Source of the DNA: JABIBU01 sp964464685
GTDB lineage: Bacteria; Patescibacteriota; Patescibacteriia; Magasanikbacterales; UBA922
Assembly (NCBI GenBank): GCA_964464685.1
Contig: CAYXGV010000037.1
Location: 1 to 9,137 of the forward strand
Length of the DNA: 9,137 bases
Direction: 5' to 3'
Shown here: positions 1 through 6,095 of the stretch, piece after piece
Layout of the letters: every line of letters starts with the position of its first letter
Position numbering within the stretch: position 1 is the stretch's first letter
Program-made: the position numbers and the translations under genes
The notes under the pieces: model-generated
What the model was told of the DNA's origin: nothing
Seen by the model: only the letters and a program-made list of their open reading frames with translations
Databases searched by the model: none

Positions 1-79
1 CTACTTTTTTTATTTCATCTTTACCAATATTTGGTATAAGAAGTGGTGGATGAGGAACAATGGCGGAGAAGACTAACAT
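1..79 (-). CDS. Class III extradiol dioxygenase-like protein (LigB/AmmeMemoRadiSam type), 5' part only
   Basis: An open frame starts at the ATG at 79-77 on the minus strand and runs off the left edge after 26 codons. The visible N-terminus contains the run IVPHPPLLIPNIGK. A hydrophobic strand followed by PHPPLL(I/V)P(E/N)IG is the characteristic opening of the class III extradiol dioxygenase-like (LigB fold) proteins found in AmmeMemoRadiSam (Memo/AMMECR1/radical SAM) contexts; the His in this motif is normally a metal ligand. That family match is by recognition of one motif, so the reaction and substrate stay open. Immediately upstream lies a 195-base AT-rich spacer. A possible -10 (TATAAA, 103-98) would give a leader of about 12 bases, but no convincing -35 or Shine-Dalgarno sequence is seen. 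The gene follows the S11 peptidase on the same strand. Confidence 0.6.
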   Translation of the reverse strand, partial: MLVFSAIVPHPPLLIPNIGKDEIKKV

Positions 80-274
80 ATGGGGTAGTGATTAAGTTTT
101 TATAATTGTTATTTTTTTATTGTTGTGTGTGTTGGTAAAAACAAGTAATAGAATACGGATTTATTTAAAGTAATTAGTAATCAGAAATTGGTAATTAAAT
201 AATTAAATTTTTAATTCATCGTGTCGTGTATCGTGTTATGTGGGTCGTGTGTCGTGTTTTAGTGTTTTGTGTTT
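80..274. other. Intergenic spacer, AT-rich, no gene seen
   Basis: This spacer separates the S11 peptidase stop codon from the dioxygenase-like start on the minus strand. It holds a cluster of TCGTGT repeats (219-257), an AT-only palindrome AATTAAA/TTTAATT (201-207 and 210-216), and repeated GTAATTA-type words (170-176 and 191-197). No open frame of useful length and no classical GC-rich hairpin with a U-tract was found, so how transcription from the S11 gene stops is unclear. The AT palindrome is a poor terminator candidate. Confidence 0.6.
219..257. repeat. Cluster of five TCGTGT hexamers
   Basis: TCGTGT occurs at 219, 224, 231, 245 and 252, the first two sharing one T. The run is followed by AGTGTTTT and TGTGTTTT variants up to 274. 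On the minus strand, the direction of the upstream gene, it reads as ACACGA repeats. Spacing is irregular (5, 7, 14 and 7 bases), so it is neither a regular tandem array nor CRISPR-like. It begins right after the S11 stop codon and may be slippage-generated low-complexity DNA or a lineage-specific intergenic repeat. Confidence 0.7.
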
Positions 275-2554
275 TCAAAAATTAACTATTGTCCAATCGG
301 CTAATTTTTCTGGTTCAGAGAAACGATTGTTGTAATCAGGATTGCCCATGGTGATTATAATAAATTTTTTATGGTCAGATTTTCTTTCTATTAGCATGGT
401 TAAGCCAGCGCCAGCTTCGTCTAGATAACCGGTTTTACTAGAGATAATATTAAAATTAAGTCCAGTTTTGTTCATCAATTCATTGCTGTGATAATCATAG
501 TGGTGGGGGAGTCCATCTTTGTCTAATAATTCGTTATATTCATAACTCTTCTTGCCCAAATATTCTCTAATAGTTTTATTTTTTTCGGATTTGGTATAAA
601 TTGTTAAATATTCTCTGGCATTACTAACATTGCCCAAATCATAACCATAAACATCAGTAAAAGTTGTTTTGCTCAGCCCCCAATCTTTGGCTTGTTGATT
701 CATGCGGGCGATAAAAGTGTTTTCATTTTTTTCAACTGAATCCACTAAAATTTTAGCCGGTGTATTTAGAGACGAAACTAACATGGCTTTTAATAAATCT
801 GAATTTAAGATTTTTTCTCCAGCCGAAATTCTAAAAATATGATAAACACTTTTGTGTTTGGTAGGGTCGTAAGTAGAAGAACGATCCAAAGCCAAACCTT
901 CGGACATCAATCTGTAAGCTGTCATTACTTTGGTGAAAGAAGCTAGTGGTCTAATAACATCAATATTTTTGCCAGCTAATATTTCTTGAGTATCATAATC
1001 AGCCACTAAATAAGTATTTAAATTAGTATTAAATTTTTTGCCAGTATAAATAGTTTCATCTTCTGATATTGTTAGCATCAAACTATTTTCTTCAATAGTT
1101 GAATCAGAATTATTTTGTTGGTTTGTTTCTTCTTCAACTTCAGTGGTATTTTCATTTTTGCTAATAGCGACTGCCAAACGAGATGGCAGATAGATTGGTT
1201 GTCCAGTCGGGTGATTGGTACCAGTTAATTCATCTGTCCAAATGATGTTATCCCAGCTGTAACCAAAACCATTAAAAACTTCTTCGCTAGCAATATGGCG
1301 TTTTTTACCTTTTTCAATTACATAAATTTTATTTGAACCAACAATGCCAACAATTGTTCCATCTTTAAATTTTAATAAATCACCAACTTGATATTTTTGT
1401 AATTCAGCTATAGAAATTTTTTCTTCAGATAATTTAGGAAAATTGATATGAGCCATTTTTTCATCAGTGATTGGATTAAAAATGTTATCTTTTAAATAAT
1501 ATAGTTTATTATTTTCCTTGGCTCGCAATAATTTACCTGTGGCATCTAGTGCTTCGGTTTCAGCTGTAATCGTTGAACCAATATTAAAACTAGACACATC
1601 ACTAGCTGTCACTTCTACTATTTCATCGGGATTATAACCAATATTTTTAACTACATCATAATTAGCAAAAGGTCGCAAAGTATCATAATCTAGTAAATAA
1701 TATTTGGTACCTTGTTTTAGAATGGAATAATTTGGAAAAGAAATTGTCACTCCATCTTGATAATTGTTTAATTCACTCATTGGAGCCTTGACAATAAGTC
1801 GAGGGTCAAAGCGACTGGCCAAAACACTCATGCTAGTAATTAATCTTTTTTTACCATTTTGAATTAAAAAAACTTCAGAGCCAGAACTATTTTTTACTAG
1901 AGTGCCATCGGGATAAACTTGTCCAAACCAGCGATTCCATAGTGTCCAAAAATTTTTATTTCCTTCAATATGTGGGGTGTAGGTATATAAAAAAGCTGTA
2001 GCATAATTTTGGGCACTTATTGCTTGACCATCTATAATATTGGTTTGGTTGGGTTTTTTGATCCATGGTTGAATATTGACGTTGTCATAATACCAACGTA
2101 TGATACCAGCCGCACTGTCAACTTGTTTTCCAAAACCTTTATTATTTAAATAAGTATCACAAGACCAACCACAACCATCAGTAATGCCGTAGCCAGTGGC
2201 ACCGTCTAATTGTTTTTGAGTTGGGTTGGTAGTGGTTATCAGACTTTGTTCTTTTTGTAATTTTACTAGTAAATATTTTGGATTGATAGTATATTCTTTG
2301 GCTGCCCGATAGATAATATCAGAGGCTAAGCGAGTGGTGTCATCTTTGTCAGCTACTCTTAAATTGGCTAGGGAACTATTATAATCTTCTAAAAAGGCTT
2401 GAATATCGGCTCGGTTCATACTATCCCAGTTTTGCATTTCTTCATCAGAAATAATGTAATTGGCATTAAAAGTATCCTCACCTAAAGCAAAATTAGGCCA
2501 AAGTATAACGTTAGTCAATATAACAAAAATGACTATTTTAGGGTATAGTTTCAT
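275..2554 (-). CDS. Secreted lysozyme-like / repeat / D-alanyl-D-alanine carboxypeptidase (peptidase S11) fusion
   Basis: 759 aa. Residues 1-25 form a signal peptide (hydrophobic core about 7-22, likely cleavage after ALG). Residues about 28-211 are a lysozyme-like domain of the CPR/actinobacterial type: ISDEEM near 36, KLQKEQSLI with candidate catalytic Glu102, GYGITDGCGW at 121, NKGFGKQVDSAA at 138, YTPHIEGNKNFW at 192. Residues about 220-440 hold four degenerate repeats (near 228, 284, 351, 410) with a Y/FLI-x-GKKRxI pattern. A Glu/Asn/Thr-rich linker (about 465-495) leads to the S11 domain, which has all three penicillin-binding motifs: SFTK (Ser539, Lys542), SLN (595-597) and KTG (707-709). 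The usual SGN is SLN here, and there is no C-terminal PBP5 domain or anchor. It should trim peptidoglycan D-Ala-D-Ala stems outside the membrane. The start is set by an extended -10 eight bases upstream; the mRNA is probably leaderless. Confidence 0.9.
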   Translation of the reverse strand: MKLYPKIVIFVILTNVILWPNFALGEDTFNANYIISDEEMQNWDSMNRADIQAFLEDYNSSLANLRVADKDDTTRLASDIIYRAAKEYTINPKYLLVKLQKEQSLITTTNPTQKQLDGATGYGITDGCGWSCDTYLNNKGFGKQVDSAAGIIRWYYDNVNIQPWIKKPNQTNIIDGQAISAQNYATAFLYTYTPHIEGNKNFWTLWNRWFGQVYPDGTLVKNSSGSEVFLIQNGKKRLITSMSVLASRFDPRLIVKAPMSELNNYQDGVTISFPNYSILKQGTKYYLLDYDTLRPFANYDVVKNIGYNPDEIVEVTASDVSSFNIGSTITAETEALDATGKLLRAKENNKLYYLKDNIFNPITDEKMAHINFPKLSEEKISIAELQKYQVGDLLKFKDGTIVGIVGSNKIYVIEKGKKRHIASEEVFNGFGYSWDNIIWTDELTGTNHPTGQPIYLPSRLAVAISKNENTTEVEEETNQQNNSDSTIEENSLMLTISEDETIYTGKKFNTNLNTYLVADYDTQEILAGKNIDVIRPLASFTKVMTAYRLMSEGLALDRSSTYDPTKHKSVYHIFRISAGEKILNSDLLKAMLVSSLNTPAKILVDSVEKNENTFIARMNQQAKDWGLSKTTFTDVYGYDLGNVSNAREYLTIYTKSEKNKTIREYLGKKSYEYNELLDKDGLPHHYDYHSNELMNKTGLNFNIISSKTGYLDEAGAGLTMLIERKSDHKKFIIITMGNPDYNNRFSEPEKLADWTIVNF

Positions 2555-2562
2555 ACTAAGCT

Positions 2563-2591
2563 AGTATAGCACACCCAGTGTATTTGGTAAA
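2563..2591 (-). promoter_or_regulatory. Promoter of the S11 fusion gene, predicted leaderless
   Basis: On the minus strand a -35-like TTTACC (2591-2586) is separated by exactly 17 bases from TATACT (2568-2563). TG lies one base before the -10 (TGC-TATACT, an extended -10). Only 8 bases (2562-2555) separate the -10 from the ATG at 2554, so transcription should begin within a base or two of the start codon. The -35 lies just past the U-tract of the preceding terminator. Confidence 0.75.
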
Positions 2592-2592
2592 T

Positions 2593-2617
2593 AAAAAAAC
2601 ACTCATTAGTTTGAGTG
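2593..2617 (-). terminator. Rho-independent terminator overlapping the end of the glycosyltransferase gene
   Basis: On the minus strand CACTCA (2617-2612), a 6-base loop and TGAGTG (2605-2600) are followed by seven T (2599-2593). The stop codon TAA (2608-2606) lies in the loop, and the left arm encodes the last codons (His-Ser) of the glycosyltransferase. It ends the folD-glycosyltransferase transcript immediately before the next promoter. Confidence 0.8.
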
Positions 2618-3322
2618 ATTTTTAAATTTCAATTTTAAAATTATCCAAAAAAATTCTACAATATCTTTGCGACCAAGTTTGGATTTACCTTCTTGCCTAT
2701 CTATAAAAACAACGGGAATTTCTTTGATTACAAAACCAGCTTTTTCGGTTCGGTACAATAATTCTTCTTGAAAAGCATAACCATTGCTTGTTATGTTGTT
2801 TATGTTGATTGCTTCTAACACCTGTCGTTTGAAACATCTAAAACCGGCGGTGACGTCTTGGGTTTTTAATCCTAAAATTATTTTGGAAAATAGCATGGCA
2901 CCGTTGCTCATAAATTTGCGTATTGGGCCCCAACCAATTATTTTACCACCTTTGATTTTTCTAGAGCCAATGACGAGATCAGCATGTTGACAAGCATCAA
3001 GTAGACGGGGGACGTCTTCGGGGTCATGCGAAAAGTCAGCATCCATTTCAAAAATATAATCAGCCCCAAGTTCTAGGGCTTTTTTAAAACCGGCAATATA
3101 AGCACTACCTAAACCGAGTTTGCCTTGGCGTTGAATTAAATGTATTTGCTGATGGCCGAAAGCTGATTGTTGGTTATTTACGATTTGGGCTGTACCGTCG
3201 GGTGAGTTGTCGTCAACAATTATAATCTCTAAATTAGCAATTTTTAATTCAAAAATTTTTTTTATTAATTTTTCAATATTTTGACTTTCATTATAAGTCG
3301 GAATAACTATAATTGTCTTCAT
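2606..3322 (-). CDS. Family 2 glycosyltransferase, polyprenyl-phosphate mannose synthase (DPM1)-like
   Basis: 238 aa from the chosen start. GT-A fold of the dolichyl/polyprenyl-phosphate beta-mannosyltransferase group: VIPTYNE at 6-12, IIVDDNSPDGTA at 34-45, the metal-binding DAD in EMDADFSHDP at 94-96, IGSRKIKGG at 118, DVTAGFRCF at 156, QEELLYRTEKAGF at 185, and FIDRQEGKSKL at 207. It probably moves a hexose from an NDP-sugar to a polyprenyl phosphate at the inner membrane face. There is no C-terminal membrane domain, so it resembles the soluble catalytic DPM1 form; the sugar cannot be read from sequence. The frame is open from 3340, but ATG 3322 is preferred: it opens the conserved MKTIIVIPTYNE strand and overlaps the folD stop as ATGA, implying translational coupling. 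No Shine-Dalgarno sequence is evident. Confidence 0.88.
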   Translation of the reverse strand: MKTIIVIPTYNESQNIEKLIKKIFELKIANLEIIIVDDNSPDGTAQIVNNQQSAFGHQQIHLIQRQGKLGLGSAYIAGFKKALELGADYIFEMDADFSHDPEDVPRLLDACQHADLVIGSRKIKGGKIIGWGPIRKFMSNGAMLFSKIILGLKTQDVTAGFRCFKRQVLEAININNITSNGYAFQEELLYRTEKAGFVIKEIPVVFIDRQEGKSKLGRKDIVEFFWIILKLKFKNHSN

Positions 3323-4164
3323 AATTTCTTTTTGGCGCAAGTAATAACATTTTTGAGCAAAAGAGCCACGGTGACAGGGCCGACACCTCCTGGTACAGGT
3401 GTAATGTGACTAGCTTTTTTACTAACCTCGGCGAAATTAACATCGCCATACATTTTATTTTCTTCAAAACAAATTCCCGTATCAATCACAATGGCGCCTT
3501 TTTTTATCATATTACCACGCAATAAATTCTTTTTGCCAACAGCCGTCACGATAATATCAGCTTCAAGGGTCTTTTTCTTTATGTCTATAGTTTCTTGATG
3601 GCAAAGTGTGACCGTGGCTTTTTTGTTGCTAAAAATTATAGAGAGTGGTTTGCCAACCAGAGCACCCGCACCAATAATACAAATATTTTTTCCTTTAACA
3701 TCAATACCAAGTCCTTTTATGATAGTTTTGACTGCGTAGGGTGTTGGTGGGAGGAGAAAACCAGTTTTCATTACTAGTCGGCCGATATTTTCATTGGTTA
3801 GGCAATCCACATCAATACTAGGGTCAACTGCGTTTAAAACTTCTTGTGTATATAAGGGTTCAGGGAGGGGGAGTTGAATAATTACACCAGAAGGCTTGTT
3901 TATTCTTTGAATTTTTTTGATTTCGGCAATTAATTTATTTTTTTCAATTCCAGCTGGATATTTGTGCAAAGTAAATTCAATGCCAATTTTTTCAGCCGCT
4001 TCTTGCTTTTTTTTGACATAAGTAATAGATGATTTGTGTTCACCTACCATGATTACACTTAATCTCGGGTTGATACTTTTGGTTTGCAACAAAGCCACCT
4101 CTGATTTTAAGCGGTGTAAAATATTTTCTGCAATTTCTTTACCATCTATAATGTGGTTTTTCAT
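3319..4164 (-). CDS. folD: Bifunctional methylenetetrahydrofolate dehydrogenase / methenyltetrahydrofolate cyclohydrolase
   Basis: 281 aa, normal for FolD. It interconverts 5,10-methylene-, 5,10-methenyl- and 10-formyl-tetrahydrofolate in the cytoplasm. Visible motifs: IIDGKEIA at 5, the catalytic Tyr49 and Lys53 in SSITYVKKK, Gln97 in IIQLPLP, Asp118/Asp120 in IDVDCLT (usually KDVDGF), a nucleotide-binding loop IIGAGALVGKP at 163, and PVPGGVGPVTVALLLKN at 256. The loop normally reads GRSxxVGxP, so the Arg-Ser pair is replaced by Ala-Gly, which may alter NADP/NAD use. The start is moved 7 codons in from the in-frame ATG at 4185: the -10 element (4178-4173) lies between the two ATGs, so only ATG 4164 can be transcribed from it, and MKNHIIDGK is the family's usual N-terminus. 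It is first in a two-gene unit with the glycosyltransferase. Confidence 0.93.
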   Translation of the reverse strand: MKNHIIDGKEIAENILHRLKSEVALLQTKSINPRLSVIMVGEHKSSITYVKKKQEAAEKIGIEFTLHKYPAGIEKNKLIAEIKKIQRINKPSGVIIQLPLPEPLYTQEVLNAVDPSIDVDCLTNENIGRLVMKTGFLLPPTPYAVKTIIKGLGIDVKGKNICIIGAGALVGKPLSIIFSNKKATVTLCHQETIDIKKKTLEADIIVTAVGKKNLLRGNMIKKGAIVIDTGICFEENKMYGDVNFAEVSKKASHITPVPGGVGPVTVALLLKNVITCAKKKL

Positions 4165-4172
4165 ATGAGAGT

Positions 4173-4201
4173 ATTGTAGCACCATCCTACTTTAATTTCA
4201 A
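4173..4201 (-). promoter_or_regulatory. Promoter of folD, predicted leaderless
   Basis: On the minus strand TTGAAA (4201-4196), a 17-base spacer and TACAAT (4178-4173), preceded by TGC (extended -10). Eight bases separate the -10 from ATG 4164, the same geometry as the S11 promoter. It excludes the ATG at 4185, which lies in the spacer. No U-tract terminator is seen between the PAP2 stop (4212) and this promoter, so readthrough from the PAP2 gene is also possible. Confidence 0.75.
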
Positions 4202-4211
4202 GTTTTTTGGC

Positions 4212-5708
4212 TTAAAGATTGATAATATAAGCTTGCCCGTCGGTAAAAAACTGGTCACCACTAAAATTTTGTCCCAAGATTGGATCCACTAATTTTATTT
4301 TTTCAACATTTTTTATCAAGCCAGTGTTTGTTAGATCTGTCAAAATTAACTCACGTTCAGTATCAATATCAGGACTAATTTGATGGGTGATAAACCATTT
4401 TATACCCGTATCCAAACTGGCAGTACCTAGATAAATATGATCGCCAGCGGTTGTAATAAAATTGGTTTTCCAAAATCTGGTATGATGTCTTTGTCTAACT
4501 GTGTCAGCACCGGTGGATTTTTCCCAACCAAACGTATGCACTTCTTTGTTCCAAAAAGATGGTGTCATCGGGGCGGCAGTGTAAGCTTGGTTAAAAATAG
4601 CAGTTTTGCCTAATTTTTTTAGAGAAGCTGGATTAATTTGATCACCCAACAACCAACCAGCTTGGCTAAAAGCATTTTTAATTGTATCGTCGTCTCTACT
4701 TGTAATAATAAAACTAATTGGTTCTTGACTTTTTCCAGTCAATGTTTCTGTATAACGAGGTAAATTATAATCAGAAAAAAATGTTTTTATATCAGGAGCA
4801 GTTAAAAATATTTCAGAGTGGGGGATATTGTTTGTTTGTGGGTGGTAAAAGTAACCGTAGGTAATATAACTGCTAAATGCAATAATCAGCAGACCAAGCG
4901 TTATTATTTGCTTTGTTTTTGATTTTAAAATAATTTTTGAATTAGAATTATTAGTGGTTGACATTTTCCATTCAAAAATACTAATGCTAATTATTAGCCA
5001 AAGTAAACCTACCAAATAACCTGCCCAGACATCGCTAGCGTAGTGAACACCTAGATAAAGACGACTAAAACCAATTAAAATAATTAAAATAATATTAAAA
5101 AGAGTAATCAAGATACGTTGCCGTCTTTTTTTTGCTAGTTTCCATGATAAATAAATTAAAAAACCATAAAAAGCCATGGCGATAGTGGCGTGGCCACTAG
5201 GAAAAGAAGCGGAATGTTCTAGATAAACCGCCAATTGAGGGCGAGGGCGATTTAAAATTAATTTGGTGACATAAGTAAAGGTTTCACTGCCAAATAAAGC
5301 GAGCCAGAGAGTAGCTATATACCATTTTTTCTGATTCAACCAGAGAATTATTGTCGTGACAAAAGTCAAAAGTATAATTATATAACTTTTTCCCAAAAGT
5401 GTTAACCACAAAAAGAAGGTGACGGCCGTGGGGTTGCGAAAAATATAAAACAAGGTACTAATTCTTTCATCAGCGCTAATTATTATGTCAGATTTGATAA
5501 GATCCTCTGTCACCCCACCAAATAACAAAAGTACATAGAAAAAGGCGATTAGCAAAAGTGTTAGTGGTAGCCCAGCAAAATGTTTGGTATTGAGACGACG
5601 GCTTATGAATCCAGTCAGCCTAGGATAATGTTTTTTTATTTTGACAATTTCATCGTCAGTATGGAAAGCCTGCCAAAAAGATTTGAGAAGTGATTTGATA
5701 ATTTTCAT
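4212..5708 (-). CDS. PAP2-family membrane phosphatase with C-terminal LssY domain
   Basis: 498 aa. A short cytoplasmic N-terminus (1-45) is followed by about six membrane segments (roughly 48-65, 96-124, 130-148, 172-188, 198-215, 226-246). They carry the three PAP2 signatures: KX6RP (Lys149, Arg156, Pro157), PSGH (170-173) and SRX5HX3D (Ser215, Arg216, His222, Asp226). These give a phosphohistidine acid phosphatase acting on lipid phosphates such as undecaprenyl pyrophosphate or phosphatidate. A seventh hydrophobic segment (266-286) leads to a soluble domain (about 300-498) resembling LssY_C, with ISFIITSRDD at 331, AGWLLGD at 350, VRQRHHTRFW at 404 and DIDTERELIL at 447. In classical LssY a DedA domain precedes PAP2; here it is absent. 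The domain's function is not established. The location next to a polyprenyl-sugar synthase and a peptidoglycan enzyme suggests carrier-lipid recycling, which is an inference. Confidence 0.88.
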   Translation of the reverse strand: MKIIKSLLKSFWQAFHTDDEIVKIKKHYPRLTGFISRRLNTKHFAGLPLTLLLIAFFYVLLLFGGVTEDLIKSDIIISADERISTLFYIFRNPTAVTFFLWLTLLGKSYIIILLTFVTTIILWLNQKKWYIATLWLALFGSETFTYVTKLILNRPRPQLAVYLEHSASFPSGHATIAMAFYGFLIYLSWKLAKKRRQRILITLFNIILIILIGFSRLYLGVHYASDVWAGYLVGLLWLIISISIFEWKMSTTNNSNSKIILKSKTKQIITLGLLIIAFSSYITYGYFYHPQTNNIPHSEIFLTAPDIKTFFSDYNLPRYTETLTGKSQEPISFIITSRDDDTIKNAFSQAGWLLGDQINPASLKKLGKTAIFNQAYTAAPMTPSFWNKEVHTFGWEKSTGADTVRQRHHTRFWKTNFITTAGDHIYLGTASLDTGIKWFITHQISPDIDTERELILTDLTNTGLIKNVEKIKLVDPILGQNFSGDQFFTDGQAYIINL

Positions 5709-5728
5709 AAAATATTTTTTATAGTAAA

Positions 5729-5757
5729 ATTATAACATTTTGGTTTGTTTTTTACCA
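5729..5757 (-). promoter_or_regulatory. Promoter of the PAP2/LssY gene
   Basis: A perfect TATAAT (5734-5729) preceded by TGT (extended -10) lies 20 bases upstream of ATG 5708 on the minus strand. The -35 position at 17-base spacing reads TGGTAA, a weak match, so activity would lean on the extended -10. The predicted leader is about 14 A/T-only bases with no Shine-Dalgarno sequence. Confidence 0.6.
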
Positions 5758-5781
5758 GTGGGGGAGTTTGGGTGAGGTTTC

Positions 5782-5810
5782 TTGACTTTTTTAAAATTGT
5801 GAGATATAAT
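5782..5810 (+). promoter_or_regulatory. Promoter of tRNA-Gln
   Basis: TTGACT (5782-5787), a 17-base spacer and TATAAT (5805-5810) form the closest match to a housekeeping sigma-70 promoter in the window. It points toward the tRNA and predicts a start near 5817, giving a leader of about 110 bases. It lies back to back with the PAP2 promoter. Confidence 0.75.
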
Positions 5811-5862
5811 TTGGACAGTTTATTTGTGTTTTGTATCTATCTTCACTAAAGTTGGGGTGGAT

Positions 5863-5930
5863 AAGTTATACAGTGATTATAATTTCGAAGTATAACTTGT
5901 CGGCCGAAGCCTTAGCGAAGGCTGATTCGG
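5863..5930 (+). repeat. Inverted repeat plus hairpin in the tRNA leader (possible interspersed element)
   Basis: AAGTTATAC (5863-5871) and GTATAACTT (5890-5898) are perfect 9-base inverted arms around an 18-base centre. Directly after them AGCCTT (5908-5913), loop AGCG and AAGGCT (5918-5923) form a second hairpin. It can be lengthened by CCGA (5904-5907) pairing with TCGG (5927-5930), which are the first four bases of the tRNA. The block is more GC-rich than its surroundings and looks like a REP-type intergenic element; copy number cannot be judged here. Confidence 0.6.
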
Positions 5931-6000
5931 GGATCGTCTAATGGTAGGACACTTGGTTCTGGTCCAAGGTATCAGGGTTCGAATCCTTGTCCCCGAGCCA
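5927..6000 (+). tRNA. tRNA-Gln, anticodon CUG
   Basis: A full cloverleaf can be drawn. The acceptor TCGGGGA (5927-5933) pairs with TCCCCGA (5990-5996). The D stem is GTCT (5936-5939) with GGAC ending at 5950, around an AATGGTAG-type loop. The anticodon stem CTTGG (5952-5956) pairs with CCAAG (5964-5968), with loop TTCTGGT and anticodon CTG at 5959-5961. The variable loop is 4 bases. The T stem CAGGG (5973-5977) pairs with CCTTG (5985-5989) around TTCGAAT. The discriminator is G5997, and CCA (5998-6000) is encoded in the gene. It reads the glutamine codon CAG. Confidence 0.95.
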
Positions 6001-6037
6001 ATAAAAACAAGACCTTAAAAAAGCCTTGTTTTTATTT
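6001..6037 (+). terminator. Terminator of tRNA-Gln
   Basis: ATAAAAACAAG (6001-6011) pairs perfectly with CTTGTTTTTAT (6025-6035) around a 13-base loop, beginning at the base after the tRNA CCA. The T-rich right arm doubles as the U-tract, and the stem's A-tract would allow some function on the opposite strand. Confidence 0.75.
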
Positions 6038-6075
6038 AATATTAGCCAAAAAACTTAGTTCAAAAGTTGTTTTTA

Positions 6076-6095
6076 CCTGAAGTGGGATTTGAACT
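6076..6095 (-). pseudogene. Possible decayed tRNA 3' end
   Basis: Read on the minus strand, this stretch gives TTCAAAT (a T-loop), CCCAC (a T-stem right arm) and TTCAGG (an acceptor right arm). The matching left T-stem arm would be GTGGG, but the sequence has GACAA there, and no CCA or upstream cloverleaf follows. It therefore looks like the last 18-20 bases of a lost or displaced tRNA gene, or an attachment-site remnant, although chance is not excluded. Confidence 0.3.

Noticed and set aside
219..257. CRISPR-like array
   Set aside because: The repeated unit is only six bases, spacing is irregular, and there are no spacers of uniform length.
3323..3340. Upstream ATG of the glycosyltransferase at 3340
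   Set aside because: The six extra residues precede the conserved first strand and would lengthen the folD overlap. ATG 3322 gives the typical ATGA coupling.
4165..4185. Upstream ATG of folD at 4185 (seven extra residues)
   Set aside because: The -10 element lies between this ATG and the one at 4164, and FolD proteins normally begin near the IIDGK motif.
5852..5883. Second promoter close to the tRNA (TTGGGG with TATAAT at 5878-5883)
   Set aside because: The spacer would be 20 bases and the -35 is weak. The -10 sits in the centre of the inverted repeat, so the promoter at 5782-5810 explains the tRNA better.
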